From: Streptomyces musisoli
Lineage (GTDB): Bacteria; Actinomycetota; Actinomycetes; Streptomycetales; Streptomycetaceae
DNA length: 64,000 nucleotides
Assembly (NCBI RefSeq): GCF_016741855.1
Contig: NZ_JAERRH010000010.1
Coordinates: forward strand, 62,001-126,000
Reading direction: 5' to 3'
In this document: piece by piece, positions 40,334 through 48,790 of the stretch
Numbering within the stretch: the first letter of the stretch is position 1
How the letters are laid out: every line of letters starts with the position of its first letter
Position numbers and translations under genes: made by a program
The notes under the pieces: model-generated
The model's input: the letters and a program-made list of their open reading frames with translations, nothing else
The model's database searches: none
What the model was told of the DNA's origin: nothing

Positions 40334-42574
40334 TCAGTCGCTCGCCTTCTGTGTGAGGTCGTAGAACGTGGCCGATCCCACGGTCACCTTCTCGAAGGTG
40401 CTCTGGATCCACGCGCTGATCCGGGAGGCGGTGCCGCTGTCGCCGCCCATGCCGCCGCCCATGCCGCCGCCCGCGATGAAGTAGTGGATCTTCCCGTCCT
40501 CGACGTACTTCTTGAACTGGGCGAGGGTCGGGGACGGGTCGGTGCCGTTGAAACCGCCGATCGCCATCACCGGGTCGCCCGTGGCGAGCTGGTAACCGGC
40601 CGCGTTCTGGGAACCGATGGCGGCGGCCACCCAGGTGTACTCCGAGGCGTCCCGCTCCAGCAGCCTCCTGGCCTCGGACGACACGCTCGCACCGTTCAGC
40701 AGGCCGCCGGCACCACCGGCGCCGCCCATGCCTCCCTCACCCGTACGGCCACCACCGCCGGGGAGACCGTTGCCGGGGAGACCGTTGCCGGGGAGCGCGC
40801 CTCCCTGCCCGCCCGGCTGTCCGGGCTGCGCCTGCGTGCCGCCGTTGCCGTTCTGCCCGTTCCGCCCCGGCACGCCGCCGCCCGGGAACCCGCCCGGCCC
40901 GCCCGGCTGCGTCTGCGTGCCGCCGGTGCCGTTCTGCTGGTTCCGGCCGGCCGTGCCGCCGCCGAAGCCGCCCCGCACACCGCCGCCGGGACCACCGCCC
41001 CGGCCGCCCATCATGCTCGCGCCCGCCGGTCCGGCCGTGACGATCGAGCCGGTGTGGCCCTCCTGGAGCGTGCTCAGGGTGTACGCCGTCGGTCCGGCCA
41101 GCGCGGCCACCAGGCCCACCGCCGCCGCCCCGAGGGCGAGCCGGCGGGGGATCCGGCCCGCGAAGACCAGGCCGAGAGCCGCGGCCAGCCCGCCGACCAG
41201 GACCAGCCAGCGCAGCCACGGCAGGTAGTCGGGGGTCCGGTGGAGCAGGACGTATCCCCAGGCCGCCGCGGCGACCACGGACGCGGCGAGGGTGACCGAC
41301 GCCCACGGCGCCCGCCGCCTCTCCCACAGCAGCGCGGCACCCATGCCGGTCACGGCCGCGACGTAGGGGGCGAGCGCCACCGTGTAGTACTGGTGGAAGA
41401 TGCCCGCCATGTAACTGAAGACCGCCATGGTCATCAGCAGCGAACCGCCCCACACCAGGAGCGAGGCGCGGGTGGCGGACGTCCGCCCGAGCCTGCGCGT
41501 GGCCACCAGGCCGGCGACCAGCAGGATCAGCGCGGAGGGCAGCAGCCAGGAGATCTGGCCGCCGATCTCGGAGTCGAACATCCGGTCCCAGCCGGTCTCG
41601 CCCCACATGCCGGTGCCGCCCGCCCCGCCACCGCCGCCCACGCTGCCGGTCTCCTCGCCGTTGAGGCGGCCGAGGCCGTTGTAGCCGAAGGTCAGCTCGA
41701 GGAAGCTGTTGTGCTGCGAGCCGCCGATGTAGGGGCGGGAGGAGGCCGGCCACAGCTCGACGACCGCGACCCACCAGCCGCCCGAGACGACGAGCGCGAG
41801 CGTCGCCGCGGCCAGCTGTCCCAGGCGCTTCTTCACCGGCACCGGCGCGCACACCGCGTACACGAGGGCCAGCGGCGGCAGGATCAGGAACGCCTGGAGC
41901 GTCTTGGCGAGGAACGCGAAGCCGATCGCCACCCCGGCCCACACCAGCCATTTCGTACGGCCGTCCTCCACCGCCCGGACGACGAGGTAGCAGGCCACCG
42001 CCATCAGCAGGGCCAGCATGGCGTCCGGGTTGTTGAACCGGAACATCAGCGCCGCGACCGGGGTGAGCGCGAGCACCGCACCCGCGATCAGACCGGCCCC
42101 GGGACCGAACCGGCGGCGCACGGCCGCGTGGACGACGGCGACGGCCGCCACACCCATCAGCACCTCGGGCGCGAGGATCGCCCACGAGTTCAGGCCGAAG
42201 ACGCGGACCGACAGCTCCATCGGCCACAGCGAGGCCGGCGGCTTGTCGACGGTGATGGCGTTGCCCGCGTCCAGCGAGCCGAAGAAGAACGCCTTCCAGG
42301 ATCTGCTGCCCGCCTGGACGGCCGCCGAGTAGAAGGAGTTGGCGTAGCCGGAGGCGCCGAGGTCGCGGAGGTAGAGCAGGAGGGTGGCGGCCAGCAGGCC
42401 GAGGAAGGCCGGGCGCGCCCAGCGGGGGTCCTCGGCCCGGCCGCGCCACAGCCGGCGCACGAACGGCTGCCGGGGCTCGCCGGCCCCGGATGGCCTCGGG
42501 GGTTCGGCGGGCGGCGGTCCCCAGACGGCCGTACCGCCCTGGTGCGTGGCCGACGGGTCGTGCTGTGCGGTCAT
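40334..42574 (-). CDS. GT39-like (ArnT/PMT-type) membrane glycosyltransferase
   Basis: This 746-aa protein has about ten membrane spans in the first 500 residues and a GT-C loop motif (GNAITVDKPPASLWPMEL, FRFNNPDAMLALLMAVACYLVV). A Gly/Gln/Asn-rich extracytoplasmic stretch follows (about 505-620), then a globular end (NAAGYQLATGDPVMAIGGFNGTDPSP, IHYFIAGGGMGGG). GT-C enzymes use polyprenyl-phosphate sugars outside the membrane. The start overlaps the GT2-GtrA stop by 4 nt; the upstream enzyme plausibly makes or flips its donor. Confidence 0.88.
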   Translation of the reverse strand: MTAQHDPSATHQGGTAVWGPPPAEPPRPSGAGEPRQPFVRRLWRGRAEDPRWARPAFLGLLAATLLLYLRDLGASGYANSFYSAAVQAGSRSWKAFFFGSLDAGNAITVDKPPASLWPMELSVRVFGLNSWAILAPEVLMGVAAVAVVHAAVRRRFGPGAGLIAGAVLALTPVAALMFRFNNPDAMLALLMAVACYLVVRAVEDGRTKWLVWAGVAIGFAFLAKTLQAFLILPPLALVYAVCAPVPVKKRLGQLAAATLALVVSGGWWVAVVELWPASSRPYIGGSQHNSFLELTFGYNGLGRLNGEETGSVGGGGGAGGTGMWGETGWDRMFDSEIGGQISWLLPSALILLVAGLVATRRLGRTSATRASLLVWGGSLLMTMAVFSYMAGIFHQYYTVALAPYVAAVTGMGAALLWERRRAPWASVTLAASVVAAAAWGYVLLHRTPDYLPWLRWLVLVGGLAAALGLVFAGRIPRRLALGAAAVGLVAALAGPTAYTLSTLQEGHTGSIVTAGPAGASMMGGRGGGPGGGVRGGFGGGTAGRNQQNGTGGTQTQPGGPGGFPGGGVPGRNGQNGNGGTQAQPGQPGGQGGALPGNGLPGNGLPGGGGRTGEGGMGGAGGAGGLLNGASVSSEARRLLERDASEYTWVAAAIGSQNAAGYQLATGDPVMAIGGFNGTDPSPTLAQFKKYVEDGKIHYFIAGGGMGGGMGGDSGTASRISAWIQSTFEKVTVGSATFYDLTQKASD

Positions 42575-44043
42575 CGGGGGTCCCCCTGGTCGGTGTGGTG
42601 AGGGCGCACCGGCTCCAGCCGCATGGTCGCGTCCCTCCAGCTGCCGTCCGCGGCCTCTCCGGCGCGGACCTGGGTGGTCTGGTGCGGCTCCCGGTACGGC
42701 TGGTGCGGCACCAGGCGCTGCGGGAGCGGTGCGTACGGGACCGTCGGTCCGTAGGGCGGCGGGGCCGGGGTGTGTGCGGCGGCCACCGTGGACGGTCCGC
42801 TCTCCCCGCGGTCCGGGAAGACCCAGGCGCGGAAGAGGAGGAACCGCAGCACGGTCGCCGCGAGGTTGGCGGCGATGAGCACCGCCAGCTCGGTGGAGTG
42901 CGCCGGGCTGTCGGTGGCCGCGTTCAGGGCGGCGAGCGAACCGCTGGTCAGGGCGAGGCCGATGCCGAAGACCACCAGGCCCTGCGCCTGGTGCCGGACC
43001 GCGCCGCCGCGGCCGCGCACCCCGAAGGTGAGCCGGCGGTTGGCGGCCGTGTTGGCCACGGCGGAGACCAGCAGCGCCGGCGCGTTGGCGGTCTGCGCCC
43101 CGCCGAACTGCCGGAAGGCGCTGTACAGCAGCAGGTAGAAGAGGGTGGACAGACCGCCGACCACGCAGAAGCCGACCAGCTGGCGGGCCAGCCCGGTGGG
43201 CACGTCGGTCAGCTCGCGGTCGCGCGGGTCGTCACCGAACGGCCGGGCCAGCCGGTCCAGCGGCAGCGAACCGGTGGCCAGCGCCCTGCCGATCCGCCAC
43301 ACGCCCTTGAGGTCGTCGGTGGCCGTTCTCACGATGTGCACGGTGGAGTCCGGGTCGTCGACCCAGTCCACCGGCACCTCGTGGATCCTGAGGCCCGCCC
43401 GCTCGGCGAGCACGAGCATCTCGGTGTCGAAGAACCAGCCGGTGTCCTCCACCAGCGGCAGCAGCACCTGCGCCACGTCCCGCCGGATCGCCTTGAAGCC
43501 GCACTGGGCGTCCGAGAAGCGGGCCTGGAGCGAACCGCGCAGGATCAGGTTGTAGGTCCGGCTGATGAACTCCCGCTTGGGGCCGCGCACGACCCGGGAG
43601 GACCGGGCGAGCCGGGAGCCGATCGCGAGGTCGGAGTGGCCGGAGATCAGCGGCGCCACCAGCGGCAGCAGGGCGTTGAGGTCGGTGGACAGATCGACGT
43701 CCATGTAGGCGAGGACCGGGGCGTCCGACGCCGACCAGACGGTCCGCAGAGCCCGGCCCCGCCCCTTCTGCTCCAGGCGGAAGCTGGTGACCTCGGGGAT
43801 CTCCGTCTCCAGCCGTGCGGCCACCAGCGGGGTGGTGTCCGTGGACGCGTTGTCCGCGATCGTGATGCGGAAGGCGTACGGGAAGGTGCGCGTGAGGTGC
43901 TCGTGCAGTCGGCGGACGCACGGCTGGAGGTCCTTCTCCTCGTTGTGGACGGGGATCACTACGTCCAGGACAGGCGTACCGGCGTCTCCGGCCGGGAGGT
44001 GCTCCCGCGCCGGCAGGGTGCCGGGAGAAGAGTCGGTTCGCAT
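42571..44043 (-). CDS. GT2 glycosyltransferase fused to a GtrA-like membrane domain
   Basis: The 490-aa protein begins with a GT2 domain of the polyprenyl-phosphate sugar synthase type (VLDVVIPVHNEEKDLQPCVRRL, ADNASTDTTPLVAARL, LAYMDVDLSTDLNALLPLV with DxD-type aspartates, DAQCGFKAIRRD). Residues 280-420 form a four-span GtrA domain (LVGFCVVGGLSTLFYLLLYS, ANLAATVLRFLLFRAWVFP). The C-tail is Pro-rich. The fusion would make and flip a lipid-linked sugar for the GT39-like enzyme behind it. ATG 44043 is 15 bp after the kinase stop. Confidence 0.9.
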   Translation of the reverse strand: MRTDSSPGTLPAREHLPAGDAGTPVLDVVIPVHNEEKDLQPCVRRLHEHLTRTFPYAFRITIADNASTDTTPLVAARLETEIPEVTSFRLEQKGRGRALRTVWSASDAPVLAYMDVDLSTDLNALLPLVAPLISGHSDLAIGSRLARSSRVVRGPKREFISRTYNLILRGSLQARFSDAQCGFKAIRRDVAQVLLPLVEDTGWFFDTEMLVLAERAGLRIHEVPVDWVDDPDSTVHIVRTATDDLKGVWRIGRALATGSLPLDRLARPFGDDPRDRELTDVPTGLARQLVGFCVVGGLSTLFYLLLYSAFRQFGGAQTANAPALLVSAVANTAANRRLTFGVRGRGGAVRHQAQGLVVFGIGLALTSGSLAALNAATDSPAHSTELAVLIAANLAATVLRFLLFRAWVFPDRGESGPSTVAAAHTPAPPPYGPTVPYAPLPQRLVPHQPYREPHQTTQVRAGEAADGSWRDATMRLEPVRPHHTDQGDPR

Positions 44044-44057
44044 GGCACCGACTTTTC

Positions 44058-45728
44058 TCAAGTGGCCTGTCGCACCCATGTGGTGGCGCTGTGCTGTGCC
44101 TGTGAGTGCGACCGCCAGTCCGATTCCGGCGCCGGCCGGGGGGTGGCCGGGGCGAGTGCGGGCAGCCGCACGGTGAACACGGTGCGGCCGGGGCCGCTGT
44201 CCACGGTCACGGCACCGCCGTGCGCCACGGCCACGGCCTGCACGATGGCGAGCCCGAGCCCCGTGGAGCCGGTGGCGCGGGACCGTGCCGAGTCGCCGCG
44301 GGCGAACCGCTCGAAGACGTGCGGCAGCAGCTCCGGCGGAATTCCCGGCCCGTCGTCCTCGACGTCGACGCACATCCACGGCCCGCGCCGCTGCACGCGC
44401 GCGGTGACGGTCGTCCCCGGCGGGGTGTGCTTGCGGGCGTTGCCCAGCAGATTGACCAGCACCTGCTGGATCCGTGCCGCGTCCGCCGAGACCAGGGCCG
44501 GTTCGTCGGGCAGGTGGAGCCGCCAGTTGTGGTCCATGCCCGCCGCGCGGGAGTCGCTGACGGTGTCGACGACCAGCGGGATCAGATCGGTGTGCTCGAA
44601 CTGGAGCGGGCGCCCGGCATCGAGCCGGGCGAGCAGCAGCAGGTCCTCGACGAGGAGGGTCATCCGGCCGGCCTCGGACTCGATACGGCCGAGCGCGTGC
44701 CGGGTGTCGGGCCCGACCTGTTCGCGGCCGCGCCGGGTGAGTTCGGCGTACCCGCGGATGGAGGCGAGCGGCGTCCGCAGCTCGTGACTGGCGTCGGCCA
44801 CGAACTGCCGTACCCGCGTCTCGCTCTGCTGCCGGGCGTGCAGGGCCCCGTGGACGTGGTCGAGCAGGCGGTTGAGCGCGGCGCCGACCCGGCCGACCTC
44901 GGTGTGCGGGTCGCACTCGGACTCCGGGACCCGCTCGCTGAGGTTCACCTCGCCGGTGTGCAGCGTGAGTTCGGAGACGCGGGTGGCGGTGGCGGCGACC
45001 CTGCGCAGGGGGCGGGTGGCGACGCCGACGAGCACGTACCCGGCGATACCGGCGGCGACCAGACCGGCGGCGGTGACGCTGATCTCGACGAGGATCAGGG
45101 TGTTGATGTTGTCGTCGGTGTCCTTGGTGGGCAGGCCGACGTAGAAGGCGTCGCTGCCGTCCCGGCTCACCATGTACTTGACCAGGTAGTCGCCGAGGCC
45201 CGGGAGCTCGACGGCGTGCGGCTTGCCGTCCTTCGGCACCGTGCCGAGCGCCGTCTTCTGCGCGGTGCTCAGGCCGACGGCCCGCGACCGCTTGAAGAAG
45301 CCGTTGTCGTCGTTCTGCTGCCGGGCGACGGCCGCGTTGGTGATCGATGAGTCCTGCACGTAGGCGGCGACGGTGCCGAGGGGCGTCGGCCCCTTCGTCA
45401 GCAGGTCGTCCACCTTGGTGCCCGGCGAGGCGGTGTCCGGGACGTCGGGCACGGGCGGGTTCGCCCCGCCGCCCGGCTGCTGCATGCGGCCGACCCCCCG
45501 GACGGCCACCTCGGTGACCTTGCCCTCCAGCTGGTCGTACAGATGACTGCGCAGGGCCAGCGTGGTCACCGTGCCGATCACCGCGCACACCACGCCGATC
45601 AGCACCAGCGACGCGACGACGAGCCGGGTCCGCAGGGTGGGCGGCCGCCCCTTCCTCGCTCGCGGCTTCGCCTGAGCGGGGGGACCCCCGTGCCGGTTCT
45701 GCGGACGCGGCCGTCGCCGGCCGCTCAT
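44058..45728 (-). CDS. Sensor histidine kinase (HisKA type)
   Basis: The 556-aa kinase has an N-terminal membrane span (LVVASLVLIGVVCAVIGTV), an extracytoplasmic sensor of about 150 residues, a second span (ILVEISVTAAGLVAAGIAGYVLV), HAMP, the H-box DASHELRTPLASIRGYAEL, N-box VNLLGNARKHT and G-box SRATGSTGLGLAIVQ. Its start overlaps the regulator stop (ATGA). The N-terminal 30 residues are Arg/Pro-rich and cytoplasmic. Confidence 0.95.
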   Translation of the reverse strand: MSGRRRPRPQNRHGGPPAQAKPRARKGRPPTLRTRLVVASLVLIGVVCAVIGTVTTLALRSHLYDQLEGKVTEVAVRGVGRMQQPGGGANPPVPDVPDTASPGTKVDDLLTKGPTPLGTVAAYVQDSSITNAAVARQQNDDNGFFKRSRAVGLSTAQKTALGTVPKDGKPHAVELPGLGDYLVKYMVSRDGSDAFYVGLPTKDTDDNINTLILVEISVTAAGLVAAGIAGYVLVGVATRPLRRVAATATRVSELTLHTGEVNLSERVPESECDPHTEVGRVGAALNRLLDHVHGALHARQQSETRVRQFVADASHELRTPLASIRGYAELTRRGREQVGPDTRHALGRIESEAGRMTLLVEDLLLLARLDAGRPLQFEHTDLIPLVVDTVSDSRAAGMDHNWRLHLPDEPALVSADAARIQQVLVNLLGNARKHTPPGTTVTARVQRRGPWMCVDVEDDGPGIPPELLPHVFERFARGDSARSRATGSTGLGLAIVQAVAVAHGGAVTVDSGPGRTVFTVRLPALAPATPRPAPESDWRSHSQAQHSATTWVRQAT

Positions 45729-46465
45729 GACGCGGCGGGCTTGATCAGGTAACCGGCCCCGCGCCGGGTGTGGATCATCGGCTCACGGCCGGCGTCGATC
45801 TTCCGGCGCAGGTAGGAGATGTACAGCTCGACCACGTTGGCCTGTCCGCCGAAGTCGTACGACCACACGCGGTCCAGGATCTGCGCCTTGCTGAGCACCC
45901 GCCGGGGGTTGCGCATGAGGAACCGCAGCAGCTCGAACTCGGTGGCGGTGAGGTGGATGGACTCACCAGCCCGCGAGACCTCGTGGCTGTCCTCGTCGAG
46001 CGTCAGGTCCCCCACGACGAGCACGGAGTCGGAGCGCCGGTCGGCGGCACCGGACCGCCGGATGAGCCCCCGCAGCCGCGCCACGACCTCCTCCAGGCTG
46101 AACGGCTTGGTGACGTAGTCGTCCCCGCCTGCGGTGAGCCCGGCGATACGGTCCTCGACGGCGTCCTTGGCGGTCAGGAACAGGACCGGCACGTCCGGCA
46201 GTTCCCGGCGCAGCCGGCCCAGCACGGCCAGTCCGTCCATGTCCGGCAGCATCATGTCGAGCACGACGGCGTCGGGCCGGAACTCACGGGCCGTCTGTAC
46301 GGCGCCCTGCCCGTCGCCCGCGCTCCTGATCTGCCAGCCCTCGTAACGAAGAGCCATGCTCAGCAGTTCGGTGATCGACAGCTCGTCGTCCACCACCAGC
46401 ACTCGGACGGGGCTCCCGTCCGGCCTCAGCAGTTCGGTGCGCCCCTGGGGCGAGGTCGTGGTCAT
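45725..46465 (-). CDS. OmpR/PhoB-family response regulator
   Basis: The receiver domain has VLVVDDELSITELL, phosphoacceptor Asp in DAVVLDMMLPDMDG and Lys in YVTKPF. The C-terminal winged helix has LTATEFELLRFLMRNPRRVLSKAQIL and VVELYISYLRRKID. I chose ATG 46465 (AAGG about 8 nt upstream); GTG 46474 is also possible. It heads the four-gene operon of regulator, kinase and two glycosyltransferases, so it probably controls envelope glycosylation. Confidence 0.95.
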   Translation of the reverse strand: MTTTSPQGRTELLRPDGSPVRVLVVDDELSITELLSMALRYEGWQIRSAGDGQGAVQTAREFRPDAVVLDMMLPDMDGLAVLGRLRRELPDVPVLFLTAKDAVEDRIAGLTAGGDDYVTKPFSLEEVVARLRGLIRRSGAADRRSDSVLVVGDLTLDEDSHEVSRAGESIHLTATEFELLRFLMRNPRRVLSKAQILDRVWSYDFGGQANVVELYISYLRRKIDAGREPMIHTRRGAGYLIKPAAS

Positions 46466-46514
46466 GGTGGACACCTTGTCGGCGCCCTCTTAGAAGACGC
46501 TTTCCCCAGTCTGT

Positions 46515-46543
46515 GATTTTCCTGAGAAACACACAGGAAAATC
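46515..46543. promoter_or_regulatory. AT-rich inverted repeat upstream of the response regulator
   Basis: GATTTTCCTG (46515-46524) and CAGGAAAATC (46534-46543) are exact complements with a 9-nt spacer, 50 bp before the regulator gene. It is unusually AT-rich for this genome. It may be the autoregulatory site, or the terminator of the upstream DUF2797 gene. Confidence 0.55.
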
Positions 46544-46559
46544 CCAGGCGGCTCCCGGG

Positions 46560-47432
46560 TCAGAAAAGACCGTCCGGCTCTCTCCTGAACTCCCTTACGG
46601 GGAAAGCGCATCCGGCCGGTGCGGGCTCCGGCGGCAGCAGCTCCCAGCCGGTCATCAGCCGGGTGTCCAGGACGACGGCTCCCCGTCCGCCGACCGCCAG
46701 GTGCAGGTCGGGGCCGGCAGCCGCGACCAGTTCACCGCGCACGGCGCCGCCCGGCACCAGCTCCACGACCTCGCCGAACGCCGCCGGCGCTTCCGCCAGT
46801 CCGAAAGCCCTTACGTGGTCGACGACATGACAGGGCTCGGGACGGAGGGACTCCGGCCATCCGGTGAGCGCGGCCGCCCGCGCGTGCAGTTCCCGCACCT
46901 CGGCGGCGCGCTCCGCCTCCGTCCCCGGCAGCGCCGACCGGGCCGCCCGCTTCTCGGCGTACGGGACACGGTCCGGCACCCGCAGCGCGGCGCGCAGCAG
47001 TTCCTCGGTGCGCCGTGCGGCCATGAGCGGACCGGTGCCGAGCCAGCTGAAACAGACCGCGCCCTGTTCGAGCAGCCGGGCCGGGCCGCGTTCGAGGGCG
47101 GTGATGCCGACCTTCACCATGCCCGGCCCGAACCACGCCAGGTACACGCGGTACGGCCGCGGGTCGTCGGCGATCGTGTCGGCGGCCACGGAGTGCGCCC
47201 GGTCCAGCCGCGCGCACTCCTCGCAGCGGGCCCCCGTGCTCCGCCCGGGCACCACGGCCGCCACCGGGCAGGCGTGCCCCCGGGCCCCCGCACACGTCCG
47301 CACGCCGCCTTCCGGCACCGCGAAGGCGACGCGCTTCCCCCGGGGCAGCGCGCTGCGCCGCCCGCCGGCCCATGTGAGTGCCGGGCCGTCCGCCGCCCAG
47401 CGCAGCCCCGAGCACTTCCACACCTGTGTCAT
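46560..47432 (-). CDS. DUF2797-family protein
   Basis: The 290-aa protein starts MTQVWKCSGLRWAADGPALTW. It has a Cys-containing zinc-like segment (RTCAGARGHACPVA, TGARCEECARLDRAHS) and RVYLAWFGPGMVKVGITALERGPARLLEQGA, a GIY-YIG-like core, which fits DUF2797. The function of the family is not established. ATG 47432 marks the start of family-like sequence. Confidence 0.85.
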   Translation of the reverse strand: MTQVWKCSGLRWAADGPALTWAGGRRSALPRGKRVAFAVPEGGVRTCAGARGHACPVAAVVPGRSTGARCEECARLDRAHSVAADTIADDPRPYRVYLAWFGPGMVKVGITALERGPARLLEQGAVCFSWLGTGPLMAARRTEELLRAALRVPDRVPYAEKRAARSALPGTEAERAAEVRELHARAAALTGWPESLRPEPCHVVDHVRAFGLAEAPAAFGEVVELVPGGAVRGELVAAAGPDLHLAVGGRGAVVLDTRLMTGWELLPPEPAPAGCAFPVREFRREPDGLF

Positions 47433-47514
47433 CACCGGTGAGGGTAAGGCGTGGGTCCGACAGGGGCGCCGCCCGCCGGGGCCGGCGATCGGCGGCCGTC
47501 CGCCGAGGGGCATC

Positions 47515-47680
47515 CGTTCACTCGCCAGGGGAGAGGGGAGCCGGTCCGGCCGTCGCGGAAGATCTGTTTCCTCACCGGGGACCGGGGGGCCGATCCGGCC
47601 GTCGCGGAAGCCTGTTCCCTCACCGGGGACCGGGGGACCGATCCGGCCGTCGCGTAAGGTCCGTTCACTCGACGGGGGAC
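47515..47680. repeat. Three to four direct repeats of about 49 bp
   Basis: The unit TTCCCTCACCGGGGACCGGG with GGACCGATCCGGCCGTCGCGG and a short tail recurs at about 49-bp intervals. The outer copies are degraded. Units are adjacent without spacers of constant length, so this is not CRISPR. No gene is seen between 47433 and 47664. Confidence 0.8.
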
Positions 47681-48030
47681 AGGGGGACCGCTTCGGTGGC
47701 CATCGCGGGCGGCACCGAGGCCGGTACCCCGGCCCGCCGTCCCCGTCCGGCCAGCCGGCAACCGACGCACCCGGCGTGGCCCGTCCGGGCCTGGGTGTCG
47801 CGGACCCGCATGCCCCACTGGTCCCGGGGCCGCACGCCGGGCGGCTTGCCCCAGCCGGACAGGTGCAGGGACCAGGTCACCAGGACGCTCACCGCCACGA
47901 CGGCCAGACCGCCGGCGACCAGCGGCAGCGAGGCCGCGCACACGCCCCACCCCACCACGCCGCTTCCCGCGGCCGCGATACCGGCGCCGGTCCAGCCGGC
48001 GATCGTGTGACCCTCGTCGTACAGACTCAT
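47665..48030 (-). CDS. Two-span small membrane protein (HGxxPAAW-like group)
   Basis: The 121-aa protein begins MSLYDEGHTIAGWTGAGIAAAGSGVVGWGV, has two membrane spans and ends with a conserved-looking GHAGCVGCRLAGRGRR followed by a variable tail. The opening resembles small Streptomyces proteins annotated as HGxxPAAW family, though that motif itself is altered here. Function unknown. Confidence 0.7.
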   Translation of the reverse strand: MSLYDEGHTIAGWTGAGIAAAGSGVVGWGVCAASLPLVAGGLAVVAVSVLVTWSLHLSGWGKPPGVRPRDQWGMRVRDTQARTGHAGCVGCRLAGRGRRAGVPASVPPAMATEAVPLSPVE

Positions 48031-48062
48031 GGAGTGCCTCCAGGGGACGAGACCCCAGTTCC

Positions 48063-48113
48063 CTCACGGGCTAAGAAATTTACCACCCGAATATCTCACG
48101 AGCTAAGGGATTT
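48063..48113 (+). promoter_or_regulatory. 19-nt direct repeat before the MarR gene
   Basis: CTCACGGGCTAAGAAATTT (48063-48081) and CTCACGAGCTAAGGGATTT (48095-48113) differ at three positions and start 32 bp apart, about three helical turns. The location immediately before the ATG suggests autoregulation. It may also hold the divergent promoter. Confidence 0.6.
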
Positions 48114-48119
48114 CGAAAG

Positions 48120-48611
48120 ATGCACGGTACGCCGCGCCCGCCCGCCACCCCGGCCCAGGCGCTGTCGGCGATGGACCACCTCATCGCCGCCCACCTGATC
48201 GGACAGCAGGAGCTGGCCCGGCGACTGGGCCTCAACGTCACCGACCTGACCTGTTTCGCCTTCGTCCTGGAGGCCGGCGACGATCTGCTGACGGCCGGCG
48301 ACCTCGCGGCCCGCGCCCACGTCACCACCGGCGCGGTGACCGGCATCCTCAACCGCCTCGAACGCGCCGGCTTCGTCACCCGCCGCCCCGACCCCACCGA
48401 CCGCCGCCGGGTGCGCGTCGCCGCCGTACCGGCGGCCGTCGCCCAGGTGGAGGCGGTGTACGCCGGCCACTACAAGCGTCTGACGGCGCTCTTCTCCGAC
48501 TACTCCGCGGAGGAACTGGCGATCATCACCGACTGGTTCACCCGCGCCACGGCCCTCGCCCACGAATACCTGGAGAAGCTGAACCGGAACGACCCGGCCG
48601 AGGACTGCTGA
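48120..48611 (+). CDS. MarR-family transcriptional regulator
   Basis: A 163-aa winged-helix regulator: LGLNVTDLTCFAFVLEAGDDLLTAGDLAARAHVTTGAVTGILNRLERAGFV (HTH) and RRPDPTDRRRVRVAAV (wing). It diverges from the small membrane protein gene at 48030, with direct repeats between. The regulated target may be that divergent gene. Confidence 0.92.
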   Translation: MHGTPRPPATPAQALSAMDHLIAAHLIGQQELARRLGLNVTDLTCFAFVLEAGDDLLTAGDLAARAHVTTGAVTGILNRLERAGFVTRRPDPTDRRRVRVAAVPAAVAQVEAVYAGHYKRLTALFSDYSAEELAIITDWFTRATALAHEYLEKLNRNDPAEDC

Positions 48612-48631
48612 CCCGCTGATCCGCCCCGGCC

Positions 48632-48790
48632 CGCTGGACGCCGTCGCTCGACGCCGGGCCCCCGTCCCGCGGGACACCGGTACTCGGTGCCGGCCACCGA
48701 TCCGCAGGACACCGGTACTCGGCGCCGGGCACCGGTCCGCGGGACACCGTCACTCGGCGCCGGGATCCGATCCGCAGGGCGCCGTCGTTC
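48632..48790. repeat. Four to five imperfect 35-bp tandem repeats
   Basis: CGGGACACCGGTACTCGGTG with a 15-base tail (CCGGCCACCGATCCG) recurs with 35-bp period between the MarR gene and the SUKH gene, which converge here. No coding potential is evident. Confidence 0.8.

Noticed and set aside
47515..47680. CRISPR-like array between the DUF2797 and membrane protein genes
   Set aside because: Imperfect contiguous units with no spacers of constant length.
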